64,000 nucleotides of DNA from Bradyrhizobium sp. AUGA SZCCT0158 (GCF_018130065.1 NZ_JAFCME010000010.1:62001-126000); one strand, 5' to 3'. Counted from the first letter of the stretch, positions 1-8,783 are shown. The notes: generated by a model not told the origin, from the sequence alone. Translations and numbers: made by a program.

Positions 1-968
1 AGGTCGCCGGCTTTCCGCAAATCGGCTTCGACACCAGTTCAACCTCGCTCTGGGGCAACGTCCGCATGCGCGTCGCGCTTGCGCTCGACGTCACCGGATC
101 GATGAACGATGACGGCAAAATGACCGCGATGAAGCCGGCTGCAAAGGCCCTGATCGACCAGATCGGCGCCCTCGCCAAGAACACGGGCGACATCTACATC
201 TCGATCATTCCCTTCGCCAAGGACGTCAACGTCGGCGCCAGCAACTACGAACAGTCGTGGATCGAGTGGAGCGAGTGGGAGGCTGCGAACGGCAAGTGCA
301 GCGGCAAGAACTCCGGGAACTACCCTACAAAAAGCTCCTGTGAATCGGCCGGCAGGACCTGGACGGCGAAGAACCACGATACCTGGAACGGCTGTGTGAC
401 CGACCGCGATCAGGACTACGATACCAAGAACACGACGCCGACTTCCGATCCCGCAACCAAGTTCTATGCCGAGCAGTACAACGCATGCCCGGCGCAGTTG
501 CTGCCTCTGACGACCGACTTCGCCTCCGCCAAATCCAAGGTCGACTCGCTGACCCCGAACGGCGGCACCAACCAGCCGATCGGCATCGCCTGGGGATGGC
601 AGTCTCTGACCCAGGGCGCGCCGCTCAACGCACCGCCCGAAGATGCCAATTACACCTATAAAAAGGTGCTGATCGTGATGTCCGACGGTCTGAACACGCA
701 GGATCGCTGGCCGTCATACGGCAACGGCCAAGTCCAATACAACGGCGCCATCGACGCCCGCCAGCGCATCCAGTGCGACAACATCAAGGCCGACGGCATC
801 GTCATCTACACGATGCACGTCAACACCAACGGCGATCCGACCTCCACAGTCCTGCAGTATTGCGCCAGCGGCTCGGACAAGTTCTCTACCGTGACGTCCT
901 CGAGCCAGATCGCGACGGCCTTTAGCGCGATCGGCACGTCGCTCTCCAAGCTGCGCGTCGCGAAATAA
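1..968 (+). CDS. TadG-like pilus assembly protein with VWA domain (5' end missing)
   Basis: The frame is open from the first base, so the start lies outside the window. What remains is a von Willebrand factor A domain. Its first strand and metal-site motif appear as LALDVTGSM, and a later strand reads KVLIVMSDGLNT, with a cysteine-containing insert between them. The residues upstream of the first in-frame ATG (position 66) still look like protein (FDTSSTSLWGN), so 66 is not the real start. Proteins of this kind carry an N-terminal TadE/TadG membrane segment and take part in Flp/Tad pilus assembly at the inner membrane or periplasm; that part is inferred because it is outside the window. A strong hairpin terminator follows. 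Confidence 0.8.
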   Translation, partial: VAGFPQIGFDTSSTSLWGNVRMRVALALDVTGSMNDDGKMTAMKPAAKALIDQIGALAKNTGDIYISIIPFAKDVNVGASNYEQSWIEWSEWEAANGKCSGKNSGNYPTKSSCESAGRTWTAKNHDTWNGCVTDRDQDYDTKNTTPTSDPATKFYAEQYNACPAQLLPLTTDFASAKSKVDSLTPNGGTNQPIGIAWGWQSLTQGAPLNAPPEDANYTYKKVLIVMSDGLNTQDRWPSYGNGQVQYNGAIDARQRIQCDNIKADGIVIYTMHVNTNGDPTSTVLQYCASGSDKFSTVTSSSQIATAFSAIGTSLSKLRVAK

Positions 969-1000
969 TCGCGTCGCAACCGGCACGAACAAAGCAAACG

Positions 1001-1033
1001 AAAAAAGCCCGGCCGCAACGGCCGGGCTTTTTT
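1001..1033. terminator. Bidirectional rho-independent terminator
   Basis: A perfect 14-bp stem (AAAAAAGCCCGGCC / GGCCGGGCTTTTTT) with loop GCAAC follows the VWA gene stop. The A-run before and T-run after mean it can stop transcription in both directions, which fits its place between the VWA gene and the convergent phasin gene. Confidence 0.9.
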
Positions 1034-1061
1034 GTTTTGGAAGGTATCGCGCAGCGCTTAA

Positions 1062-1113
1062 AGCGTTTTCGAGCGAAGTGGATACCGGTTCGCGTAAAGG
1101 AAACGCGTCAAAC
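1062..1113 (+). repeat. Palindromic intergenic repeat, family 1, copy 1
   Basis: An imperfect palindrome that begins AGCGTTTTCGAGCGAAGTGG, has an ACCGG core, and ends GGAAACGCGTC. Inverted copies lie at 24752-24803 and 28119-28170. All three copies sit between convergent genes. The family is one I associate with Bradyrhizobium-type genomes. Confidence 0.8.
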
Positions 1114-1120
1114 AAAGAGT

Positions 1121-1459
1121 TTAGTGCGTGGCGGGAGCGAACTTCGCGACCAGGCCTTCGTAAGGCTTGAAGGTCTGCTTGGCCAGATCGGTATAGAGGC
1201 CGGCAATCTTCTGCGACTCGGCGACAAAGGTCTCGTAGGACGAGCGGGCGAATTCGGTCTGGGCTTCGATCGCCTTGTCCACCGACTTCACGCCGGACAG
1301 CTTTTCAACAAACGACTTGGTATCTTCGAACGACTTCTTGGCGTAGTCGCCATAAGCGGTCGCAATCGCCTGAACACCGCTCTGCAGGTTGCTCGCGGAC
1401 GCGGCGACCGTTTCGAGATGCTCTTTTCCGTAGCTCTGAATGTCTTCAACCTTGACCAT
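1121..1459 (-). CDS. Phasin family protein
   Basis: A 112-residue all-helical protein with the phasin pattern: amphipathic helices rich in Ala, Lys, Glu and Ser, and no signal peptide or membrane segment. Phasins coat polyhydroxybutyrate granules in the cytoplasm and control their size and number. The start at 1459 is supported by AAAGGA about 9 bases upstream. A sigma-70 promoter with TGC-N3-GCA sites lies 65-115 bases upstream (separate entry), as expected for a PhaR-controlled phasin gene. The length is typical of the short rhizobial phasins. Which paralogue it is cannot be told from sequence alone. Confidence 0.85.
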   Translation of the reverse strand: MVKVEDIQSYGKEHLETVAASASNLQSGVQAIATAYGDYAKKSFEDTKSFVEKLSGVKSVDKAIEAQTEFARSSYETFVAESQKIAGLYTDLAKQTFKPYEGLVAKFAPATH

Positions 1460-1524
1460 CTTGGAGTCCTTTCCCAGACTGAATGTAATTCGCCGGGAGG
1501 TCCCGGCTCCCTGACCACCCCTCC

Positions 1525-1574
1525 CTTATAGTGCACCGCACAATGGCTGTCAAGGAATCTTGTGCGACGCACAA
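1525..1574 (-). promoter_or_regulatory. Phasin promoter with two TGC-N3-GCA operator-like sites
   Basis: Read on the minus strand, TTGACA (1553-1548) and TATAAG (1530-1525) are separated by exactly 17 bases, a near-consensus sigma-70 promoter. The spacer contains TGCACCGCA (plus-strand reading, 1532-1540). Just upstream of -35 is the perfect palindrome TTGTGCGACGCACAA (1560-1574). Paired TGC/GCA half-sites resemble known PhaR operators (CTGC-N3/4-GCAG) in other alphaproteobacteria. PhaR binding here is inferred. Confidence 0.7.
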
Positions 1575-1856
1575 ATGCCGACGATTAGCGCCAAACCCCG
1601 GAGTGTTACGCAACGGTTACTTAACCTTTTGGAAACTCGCGCCGCCTAACCTGATTCCCGGACGTGTTCGCCTTCCGACAGACAGCCTGAATGCTGTTTG
1701 TGAACAATACCTTAGCTAGAACAGCGACCTGATCGGCCAGCCGGGGCCAAATTGCAACCAGGCTAACCGCTTCGAACAGGCAGCGTCACCGGGCCGAAGG
1801 GCACAATTTCGCCTCACGAACCGGTGATCAAGACAGAAATTGGGACGGGGAAGTAA
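1575..1856. other. Intergenic region upstream of the D,D-carboxypeptidase gene
   Basis: About 280 bases with no supportable gene. It must contain the promoter for the carboxypeptidase gene, but I see no clear -35/-10 pair. GGGGAAG lies just before the ATG at 1857 and serves as the ribosome site. Confidence 0.5.
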
Positions 1857-3704
1857 ATGCTTCGTACAACCTTAGCTTCCTCGCGCACGTTGCGAGTTTG
1901 CGTTCTCGGGCTGGTCACACTCACCACTGCAATCATCTACACCAGCGACAGCGCAGAAGCCCGCCGCTACCGCCAACGCCACCATGCCCGGCACCACGCC
2001 GCCGTGGCGAGCTATAGCCCGCAATTCGCTTCCATCATCGTCGACGGCAATTCCGGCGCCACGCTCTCCTCCAACAATCCTGACGCCCTCCGTCGTCCGG
2101 CCTCGCTGACCAAGATCATGACGCTCTACCTGCTGTTCGAGCAGCTCGAGCGCGGCAAGCTGAAGCTGGATTCCGAACTGGAAGTGTCCGCGTATGCTTC
2201 CCGACAGGCGCCGACCAAACTCGGCCTGAAGCCCGGCCAGACCATCAAGGTCGAAGACGCCATCAAGGGACTGGTGACGCGCTCCGCCAACGACGCCTCG
2301 GTCGTGATCGCGGAAGCCATTGCCGGCGATGAAGATGAATTCGCCAAGCTGATGACGCGCAAGGCGCGCGCGCTCGGCATGACCAAGACGGTCTATCGCA
2401 ACGCCAACGGCCTGCCCAACGAGGAACAGCTCACGACCGCGCGCGACCAGGCAACGCTGGGCCGCGCGATCCAGGAACGCTTTCCGCGCTACTATCGCTA
2501 CTTCGCGACCAACGTATTCTATTATCGCGGCCAGGCGATCCGTAACCACAATCGGCTGCTCGGCAATGTCGAAGGCGTCGATGGCATCAAGACCGGCTAC
2601 ACCCGCGCGTCGGGCTTCAATCTCGTGAGCTCGATGCGGCGCGGCAACCGCCATCTGATCGGCGTGGTGCTTGGCGGCCGCAGCGGCGGATCGCGCGACG
2701 CCACCATGCGCACCCTGCTCGCGGAAAACCTCGACAAGAGTGCCACCATCCGCACCGCCGCCGCCGTTACCGAACGTAATTCCGCCGAGGCCAGCGTCGA
2801 GGTGGCCGAAGTCGCCAGCACGCCGCGCCCGACCGAGGCGGTCCAGGCCAACAACGCCGTCGCAGCCTCCGAGCCCAGCATGGCCGCGATGCAGCCGACG
2901 CGCAGCGTCGCCCCGGCCAGGCCCTCGTTGATGGCCGCAGCCGCGGCCGCCCTGCCGGCGCCGCAACCGAAACCCGAACAGTCCAAGTTCGTAGCGCAGG
3001 CCAAGCCCGAACCGGCTCCGCTGACCAGCGGCGTGATTCAGACCCAGGCGATATCGGCGATCCCCGGCTCGGCCGAACCAATGAAGCCGGTCAAGGTCAA
3101 GACGGTTCAGGTCAAGGCCGGCGTGATGAAGCTGGCTTCCGCCAGCCCGTCCCAGCCTGTTGCCCCGCCGATCACCAGCACGATTGCGCCCTCCCGCCCG
3201 GAAGTGGCGGAGACCTCCAGCGCCGTCGTGGCGCGGGCCGAGCCCCGATCTGAAGCCGTCAAGCCTGAAGTGATCAGACCCGAAATGGCCCGTGCCGAAC
3301 TGCCGCCGCAGCCCGCCAATCACGGTACCGGGCATGGCGTACTCGGCGTGCTGCCCGCCTCCAGCGTGCCGGCCGCCGCCCCGCAGGCACTCGCCTATGC
3401 CCAGCCACAGACGGTCCAGCAGAACGGCGCCATCAAGCCCGCGGCCGCCGTTACCCATACCGGCTGGATCATCCAGGTCGGCGCACTGGAAAGCGAAAGC
3501 GAAGCCCGCGCCCGCCTCGATCAGGCTCGCAATCAGGCCCGTGGCCTGCTCGGCAAGGCTGACTCATTCACCGAGCCGGTCGTTGCCAAGGATAATCGCA
3601 AGCTGTTCCGCGCCCGCTTCGCCGGCCTCGAGCGCGATCAGGCCGAGGCGGTCTGCAAGACGCTGAAGCGCGCCGACATCTCCTGCATCACCGTTCGTAA
3701 CTGA
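1857..3704 (+). CDS. D-alanyl-D-alanine carboxypeptidase (PBP5/6 family) with C-terminal SPOR domain
   Basis: A 615-residue exported peptidoglycan enzyme. After a signal or anchor segment (about residues 12-34) comes an S11-type penicillin-binding domain with all three active-site motifs: SLTK (Ser83-Lys86), SAN (143-145) and KTG (245-247). Residues about 300-535 are a low-complexity Ala/Pro/Val-rich linker. The C-terminus (about 536-615, starting GWIIQVGAL) is a SPOR domain, which binds denuded glycan strands at the septum. The protein therefore trims D-Ala from stem peptides in the periplasm and is probably recruited to division sites; the recruitment is inferred from the SPOR domain. A terminator follows directly, so it looks monocistronic. 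Confidence 0.9.
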   Translation: MLRTTLASSRTLRVCVLGLVTLTTAIIYTSDSAEARRYRQRHHARHHAAVASYSPQFASIIVDGNSGATLSSNNPDALRRPASLTKIMTLYLLFEQLERGKLKLDSELEVSAYASRQAPTKLGLKPGQTIKVEDAIKGLVTRSANDASVVIAEAIAGDEDEFAKLMTRKARALGMTKTVYRNANGLPNEEQLTTARDQATLGRAIQERFPRYYRYFATNVFYYRGQAIRNHNRLLGNVEGVDGIKTGYTRASGFNLVSSMRRGNRHLIGVVLGGRSGGSRDATMRTLLAENLDKSATIRTAAAVTERNSAEASVEVAEVASTPRPTEAVQANNAVAASEPSMAAMQPTRSVAPARPSLMAAAAAALPAPQPKPEQSKFVAQAKPEPAPLTSGVIQTQAISAIPGSAEPMKPVKVKTVQVKAGVMKLASASPSQPVAPPITSTIAPSRPEVAETSSAVVARAEPRSEAVKPEVIRPEMARAELPPQPANHGTGHGVLGVLPASSVPAAAPQALAYAQPQTVQQNGAIKPAAAVTHTGWIIQVGALESESEARARLDQARNQARGLLGKADSFTEPVVAKDNRKLFRARFAGLERDQAEAVCKTLKRADISCITVRN

Positions 3705-3724
3705 CCTTCTCTCTCTTTGTTCGC

Positions 3725-3757
3725 AAAGCCGGCGCCGCAAGCGCCGGCTTTGTTGTT
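3725..3757 (+). terminator. Rho-independent terminator of the carboxypeptidase gene
   Basis: An 11-bp perfect stem AAAGCCGGCGC / GCGCCGGCTTT with loop CGCAA, followed by TGTTGTTT, 20 bases after the stop. Confidence 0.85.
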
Positions 3758-3956
3758 TCCAGAGCACAGTTGCAGACGCCGTTCGGTCGCCGGCGGCAAA
3801 TCGAACCTGCGCAAACTTCTCGTCAAGAATTTACGGTTAAGTTTTCCGGAATGAAGGATCGACCACGCCGGAAAACGGCGGGCGACACGGGGCATCAACC
3901 AGAGAATAGGGCAGCGGCAGCTCTCGGTTTGTAGCGTTTGGTAGCGTTTGCCGGAG

Positions 3957-4685
3957 TTAGCTGAGATGCGCGCGAAGCAGAGTATCCTTGGCCTCGTTTA
4001 CACGGGCGGCGAGGTACGTCGAGCCCCCCTGGTCGGGATGCAGTTTCTTCATCAGGGCGCGATGCGCCCGGCTGATGTCGTCACGCCCCGCCCCCGGCTG
4101 CAGGCCAAGGATCTGATAGGCCTCCTCGTCCGTCATTTTACCGCTCGGCGGCGCGCGGCGCTGCCCCCCTGCCGCGTCGCCCTGCGCGTTCTGACGCCAG
4201 GCGGGAAACCGGCGGTCCAGATAGCTTTCAAGTAAGGCTACGCTCTCGGCGTCGAAGCCGGACATGATCGTCGTCAGCTGCACCAGGTCGAACTCGTCGA
4301 GCGAGCGGCCGGCATAGGGCCCGTCGACGATCTGGCCCGACAGGACGCCGCTGTCGTGATCGAGGCTCATGTCGAGAAACTGCGATCGCACGCGCGAGGT
4401 CTGTCCAGGCGAGCGCTGCGCGCCGCCGCCGAAGATCCCGCCGATATTGCTGAAGCCGGACGGGCCGAACGGCGACCAGCCGAGCAGTCCCGCTCCGAAG
4501 ATGCCGAGCGGGATCGCCACCGCCAGTTCGCCCCTGAGCCCGGTGAAGGCCGCGACCGCCAGCGCGATGATTCCGCCGCCGATCTTGAGCAGCCGCGCAA
4601 GCACGACCGGATTGGCTGCACGAAACATCTGCAGCAGCAAATATAGCAGGACAACGGCGACGACACCGGCAATCAGGGTTGGCAT
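3957..4685 (-). CDS. Membrane-anchored J-domain protein
   Basis: 242 residues. Two hydrophobic segments at the N-terminus (about 3-22 and 30-65) are followed by a Gly/Pro-rich stretch, a conserved middle region (about 105-165), and a C-terminal J-domain (about 185-242) with the essential HPD motif in KKLHPDQGG. J-domains stimulate DnaK ATPase, so this is probably a membrane-tethered co-chaperone of the TIM14/DjlA-like layout. It follows the VWA gene at 4753-5517 by 67 bases on the same strand, suggesting one operon. Confidence 0.85.
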   Translation of the reverse strand: MPTLIAGVVAVVLLYLLLQMFRAANPVVLARLLKIGGGIIALAVAAFTGLRGELAVAIPLGIFGAGLLGWSPFGPSGFSNIGGIFGGGAQRSPGQTSRVRSQFLDMSLDHDSGVLSGQIVDGPYAGRSLDEFDLVQLTTIMSGFDAESVALLESYLDRRFPAWRQNAQGDAAGGQRRAPPSGKMTDEEAYQILGLQPGAGRDDISRAHRALMKKLHPDQGGSTYLAARVNEAKDTLLRAHLS

Positions 4686-4752
4686 GGGCCCAATATAGTC
4701 GCCCCGGCGGCAAAAAGCATGGCGATCCGCACCGGAAGAGCCAAGCTGGCGA

Positions 4753-5517
4753 TCATTTCATCTGGCCGATCAGCTTGGCCGCGCCGCTTCCGGTCTTCGA
4801 CAGCCGCAGCAGCGCTTCGCGTCCGCCGGCGGCATAGGCCGCGGCAGCTCGCAACAGCTCGCGCAATTGGGCTGCGGCGCCGGGATCGAACCTGCACCAT
4901 GCCCCGCCGGTGAGGCGCGCGATCTCACGGAACGCGTGCTCGGCCGTAACGTCGTGGCCTTCCTGGAACATGAACACGGGCACCTTGAGCAGGCCGAGTT
5001 CACCGGCCTTGGCGCAGAGGTCGTCGACCGACTCTTCCATGGCGTCGCCGACGAACACCACGGCGCGCACGGCGGAAGCGACCGCTTCGCGACGGGCTTC
5101 CGAGAGCACCTTGCCGATCTGGGTATTGCCGCCCTGACAATCGATCTTGGTCATCAATTTAGCGAGTTGCGCCGAGTCGGAGATCCATCCCGTCGCGCGG
5201 CATTCATTGAGGCCGCGGTAGTAGACCAGGCGAATGTCGAGGCTGCCGAGCGACGCCGCTTCGCGAAACATGTCGGCCTGCAGCGCGCAGGCCATGTCCC
5301 AGGTCGGTTGCCGGCTCATGGTGGCGTCGAGCGCGAACACCAGCCTGCCCTTCGCGCCGGTCCGGTGCGGGGACATGGCGCGAGCCTTGGCGACAAAGGC
5401 AGCGATGTCTTCGGCCGCCGAGGGCCGCGCTTCCGGCAACGGAGCGCTGCGCGATTGGGGTTTCTGCGCCGAGAAGATGTCGGCGGAAGATTTCGGTTTG
5501 GTGGGTTCGCCGGCCAT
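4753..5517 (-). CDS. VWA-domain protein
   Basis: About 254 residues from the ATG at 5517; an in-frame TTG lies 12 bases further up. A Pro/Ser-rich N-terminus is followed by a von Willebrand A domain starting RLVFALDATMSRQ. The metal-site motif is DxTxS instead of DxSxS, and a conserved Thr follows in GGNTQIGKVL. There is no signal peptide, so it is cytoplasmic. The J-domain gene is immediately downstream on the same strand. TerY-like VWA proteins are known relatives, but no tellurite cluster is present. The role is unknown. Confidence 0.75.
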   Translation of the reverse strand: MAGEPTKPKSSADIFSAQKPQSRSAPLPEARPSAAEDIAAFVAKARAMSPHRTGAKGRLVFALDATMSRQPTWDMACALQADMFREAASLGSLDIRLVYYRGLNECRATGWISDSAQLAKLMTKIDCQGGNTQIGKVLSEARREAVASAVRAVVFVGDAMEESVDDLCAKAGELGLLKVPVFMFQEGHDVTAEHAFREIARLTGGAWCRFDPGAAAQLRELLRAAAAYAAGGREALLRLSKTGSGAAKLIGQMK

Positions 5518-5626
5518 GAGCGCTCGCAATTACAGCAAGCTCTATGTGGGACTGTCCATACGGGGCGTCAATGCACCCGGTCGTGATCCGCCGGGATCAG
5601 GCAGCGGCAGCTTAACAGCTGAGCCG

Positions 5627-6511
5627 TTAGTTGGTCGCCGACTTGATGGTCGGTGGGTTGCTGGCCAGCGGCACCGGTCCCGGATTGCTCACGAGCGGAT
5701 CCGGCACCTTGGTCGGCACCGGCTTCAGTGTGCTGCTGTCGCTGTTGTCAGCGATGAACTTGTCGAGCATCGTCTGGATCGACGACTTTGCCGCATCGGG
5801 CCCGGTATCGCGCATATCGTTGTGCTGGTAGCCGGTGTTCACAACCGTAATACCGGCCTGCTCGCACTGGTCGTCATCCGGCACCACGCCCGGGTCCGGC
5901 TTGAACTGCGTATCCTTCGAACGGAACGACAGGATCTTGAACTTGCCGTCGGTCAGGAACGGCACGCGCAGATTGTCCAGCGTGACCACCTTCTTGATCT
6001 CGTCGGGATACTGCTTGGCGAAATACATCGAGATATCGCCGCCCATCGAATGCCCCACCATGGTCACCCTGGCGTAGTCGGCGTTGGGCTGGACCTTCTT
6101 CATTTCGTCGATGGCAAAATGGATGTTGGCGACGCCGCGCTGAATTTGCGGCAGGCGGCCGACATAGAGTTCGCCGACCTTGGTCACCATCGGCGGATCG
6201 GTCGGCAGATCGTGCTGGGGGCTGACCGCAAGATAGCCGCGCGCCGCAAAGGCGTTGGAGAGGAACGAGTACTCGGTATGCTTGACGGTGTTGCCGTGGT
6301 TGATGACCGCAACCGGCAGCCTGATCATGCCGGCATTGGCCTGCATTTCCTTGTCGCGCCGAACGGCGATATTCACCGCAACCAGACGATTGTCCCGCGC
6401 CGGATCATGGAACGCGATGGTCTCGTGACGGATCGCCCACTTGCTCGCGGTAAAATACGCGACCGCAACCAGTACGGTAAGTGAAAGCAGAACGGCAATT
6501 CCACGTTTCAT
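5627..6511 (-). CDS. Exported or membrane-anchored alpha/beta hydrolase
   Basis: 294 residues. The N-terminus (MKRGIAVLLSLTVLVAVAY) is a signal peptide or anchor. The domain then shows the alpha/beta-hydrolase landmarks: an oxyanion-side VINHG strand (about residue 70), the nucleophile elbow GHSMGG (about residue 152), and a late GYQHND region that may supply the catalytic His. The tail after about 255 is Pro/Ser-rich. It resembles the PET-hydrolase-like/dienelactone-hydrolase family, but the substrate cannot be told. A palindrome 60 bases upstream may be its operator. Confidence 0.8.
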   Translation of the reverse strand: MKRGIAVLLSLTVLVAVAYFTASKWAIRHETIAFHDPARDNRLVAVNIAVRRDKEMQANAGMIRLPVAVINHGNTVKHTEYSFLSNAFAARGYLAVSPQHDLPTDPPMVTKVGELYVGRLPQIQRGVANIHFAIDEMKKVQPNADYARVTMVGHSMGGDISMYFAKQYPDEIKKVVTLDNLRVPFLTDGKFKILSFRSKDTQFKPDPGVVPDDDQCEQAGITVVNTGYQHNDMRDTGPDAAKSSIQTMLDKFIADNSDSSTLKPVPTKVPDPLVSNPGPVPLASNPPTIKSATN

Positions 6512-6571
6512 CGGCGTCCTCGGGGCCCCGGCGGGCTATGTGGAGACTCTTCGGCCTCGTTCTTGATGATA

Positions 6572-6593
6572 TATGTCACAGCGGCGTGACATA
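6572..6593. promoter_or_regulatory. Palindrome upstream of the hydrolase gene
   Basis: TATGTCAC-AGCGGC-GTGACATA has perfect 8-bp arms and lies 61 bases before the hydrolase start. The size and symmetry suit a dimeric repressor. The regulator is unknown. A separate TGCGATGCA site (6630-6638) lies further upstream. Confidence 0.45.
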
Positions 6594-6672
6594 AAGTCCA
6601 AATGTTGTGAATTGACCGCCTGATCGTTGTGCGATGCACCCATCTATTGTGCAGCTGCTCACTACCCGGCGA

Positions 6673-7205
6673 TCATCTCCTATTGCCTTGTATATGACGG
6701 TCCCAACCAAGCTTCGGTTCGACCGATCGATAAAAGTCTAATGAAAACGGTATTGTAGGCAGTTCGTTCCCTTTTTTCGCACGCCGTGTCTGCCCCGGAA
6801 ATCCCGGAAAACCACCGGATTCAGCCGGCGGTATAATGATCAGCTTCAGCGCCGGATCGTCATTGGCCTGGAAGCTCGCGTATTCCAGCTTCAGCCGCCC
6901 CTTCCTCGGATGGCTCAGGGATTTCTGGCCGGCTGCGGCGCCGCCAATATCATGGGCCTCGCACCAGCCCGAAAATTCGGGACAGCCCTGCCGCAGCCGT
7001 GCAAGCAGTTCCTGGAACGCGGGATCGCCGGCCCACAATCATGCGTGGCGCGGAATTGCGCCACGATGCGCCGGGCCTCTTCTTCCCATGAAGCGCCGAA
7101 TAACTTTCGTGTCGCGCGGTTGGTCAGCACCGTGAGGAGAATGTTGCGGTCGCCTTCCGGCAGGCGGCTGAACGCAAAGATTTCATCCGCGGCCGCGCGG
7201 TTCGG
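6673..7205 (-). pseudogene. MmyB-type XRE regulator, 5' part deleted and frameshifted
   Basis: Read on the minus strand, residues from NRAAADEIFAFSRLPEGDRN through LTNRATRKLFG and on to SHPRKGRLKLEYASF match the C-terminal ligand-binding domain of XRE/MmyB regulators. The N-terminal helix-turn-helix is absent, because the sequence is cut at about 7190-7205 where an unrelated dehydrogenase fragment begins on the other strand. The frame also shifts near 7031-7041: RATHD continues as WAGDPAF only if one base is restored. Both lesions indicate a dead gene. Confidence 0.8.
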
Positions 7206-7496
7206 CCTTACGGACGCGTGGTGCTGATGGGCGGCCTCGGCATGCTGGATGGCGCCGGTCTCGAACTGCCCTATTCATGGATGATGCGGAACTGCATCAC
7301 ACTTCGCGGCCAATGGATGTACCCGCCGCACGCGGCCCTGTTGATGGCCGGGCTTATTGGCGCGGGCCTGGTCAGCCTGGATCAACTCGAGGTCACGGCG
7401 TTTGCACTCGACGACGCCAACGCCGCGGTCGCGCATGCGGCAGGCAACAGCGGCCCGTTCCGGATGACGGTGATCGAGCCACCGAGATCGCGCTGA
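7197..7496 (+). pseudogene. Zinc-type alcohol dehydrogenase, C-terminal fragment
   Basis: About 98 codons remain, beginning AVRPYGRVVLMGGLGMLDGA and ending GPFRMTVIEPPRSR. This is the end of the NAD-binding half and the C-terminus of a medium-chain zinc alcohol dehydrogenase. The catalytic domain and Rossmann start are missing. The fragment abuts the truncated MmyB gene head to head, as if one deletion removed the 5' halves of a divergent regulator/dehydrogenase pair. Confidence 0.8.
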
Positions 7497-7534
7497 GGCC
7501 GCGGCGATCAGGCGCCGAGGATCGAGCGCCTGGG

Positions 7535-8458
7535 TCAGGCGCCGAGGATGTCGTGGACTTCGAGCGGCTTGTCGACCTGGCTGAACCATTCGGCGCGGTT
7601 GGCGGCCCGCCGCCGGCCCCGCTCGTCGAGCGGCAGCTTCAACTGGCGGAGCAGGCTCGTCACCTCCTCGCGCGCCGTCACATGGCCCATGCTCGGCCGC
7701 GTGCCGAGGGTGGCCTCATCGATGTCGTCGAGCGCAGTCAGCCCGCGCGGGAAGAATTCGCGGTAAACCACCCGCTCGGCAAGGCCGTCGATCGAACGGA
7801 AGCCCAGCCGCAACGACAGATCCTTCAGACTGTCGGCGACGAGCTGCTTGTTGCGCGAGCCGATCATCGACAGCCGGTTGCGCACCACGACCCAATCGGT
7901 CGAAGCGCCGTCGAGCTGGCGGCGCTTGCGCCTGGTGTCGCGCACCATCTCGGCATAGTGGCTTTCGCCGGTCACCGAATAGGTGGCGGGGTCGACGGTG
8001 CCGAGCACGTCGAAATCGAGGAAGCTGTCGTTGATCGGCGTCACCAGCGTATCGGCCATCGAATGGGCCAGGCGCATCAGATAGGAATCCGAACCCGGCG
8101 TATCGATGACGATAAAGTCGAAGGCGCGCTCGACCGTACTCACCGCTTCCATGAACTGCTGGAACTCGGAATTTTCATTGTCGGCGATCTGCATCGTCTC
8201 GCCGAGCTTGATGCAAAAGTGGACGGGAACTTCGAGATCGAGGCCGGTGCGGCGGGCCCACGCGGTACGGTTGCCGACGTACCGAGTGAAGCTTTGCTGG
8301 CGGCAATCGAGGTCGATGGTGGCGACCCGCTGACCGGCTTTCATCAAGGCGACAGCGATATGCAGCGCGGTGGTGGATTTCCCCGAACCGCCCTTCTCGT
8401 TGCCGAGCACGACGACGTGCGCCGAACCGGACTGACCCTGACTAGCCTGAACCAACAT
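7535..8458 (-). CDS. mipZ: Division plane positioning ATPase MipZ
   Basis: 307 residues, a ParA/MinD-type ATPase with deviant Walker A KGGSGKST (residues 22-29), the Walker B/switch strand FIVIDTPGSD (Asp119), and a C-terminal region typical of MipZ. In Caulobacter MipZ binds ParB near the poles, forms a gradient over the nucleoid and blocks FtsZ polymerisation away from midcell. The length fits the family. It stands alone, as usual in Bradyrhizobiaceae, and is divergent from panC. Confidence 0.92.
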   Translation of the reverse strand: MLVQASQGQSGSAHVVVLGNEKGGSGKSTTALHIAVALMKAGQRVATIDLDCRQQSFTRYVGNRTAWARRTGLDLEVPVHFCIKLGETMQIADNENSEFQQFMEAVSTVERAFDFIVIDTPGSDSYLMRLAHSMADTLVTPINDSFLDFDVLGTVDPATYSVTGESHYAEMVRDTRRKRRQLDGASTDWVVVRNRLSMIGSRNKQLVADSLKDLSLRLGFRSIDGLAERVVYREFFPRGLTALDDIDEATLGTRPSMGHVTAREEVTSLLRQLKLPLDERGRRRAANRAEWFSQVDKPLEVHDILGA

Positions 8459-8783
8459 GACTCAACCCCAACCCCCGTTTGATATCTTCAAATCACGCGC
8501 GGCTGTGGTCAAGCAAAATGCGTGATAACACTTTTGAATCACTGTCTGCGTGCCTTAATCATGAATCCGCTTGTCGCGTTCATCTGTGATCGAGCGCACG
8601 TTTCCACGCGCCGGCCCTCTGGCGATACATGACCCATGCAGCTACGTCGGACTGCCGTGACGAGTTGCACGGGTTGATCACCTTGGCGGCAATGCCTCGG
8701 CCTTATAAGGTCGCATCGCCCGCCAAGAGGCCGCGGCTAACAGCCCCCTCATCCCAAAACATCGTGCAAGAGATCGAGCCCAG
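8459..8783. other. Divergent intergenic region mipZ/panC
   Basis: About 325 bases with no supportable gene. It must carry promoters for both flanking genes. A TATAAG hexamer lies at about 8704 on the plus strand but lacks a convincing -35. Confidence 0.4.

Noticed and set aside
1872..3458. A 528-codon open frame antisense to the D,D-carboxypeptidase
   Set aside because: Its sequence is Gly/Arg/His-rich with no domain; it mirrors the third-codon GC bias of the real gene.
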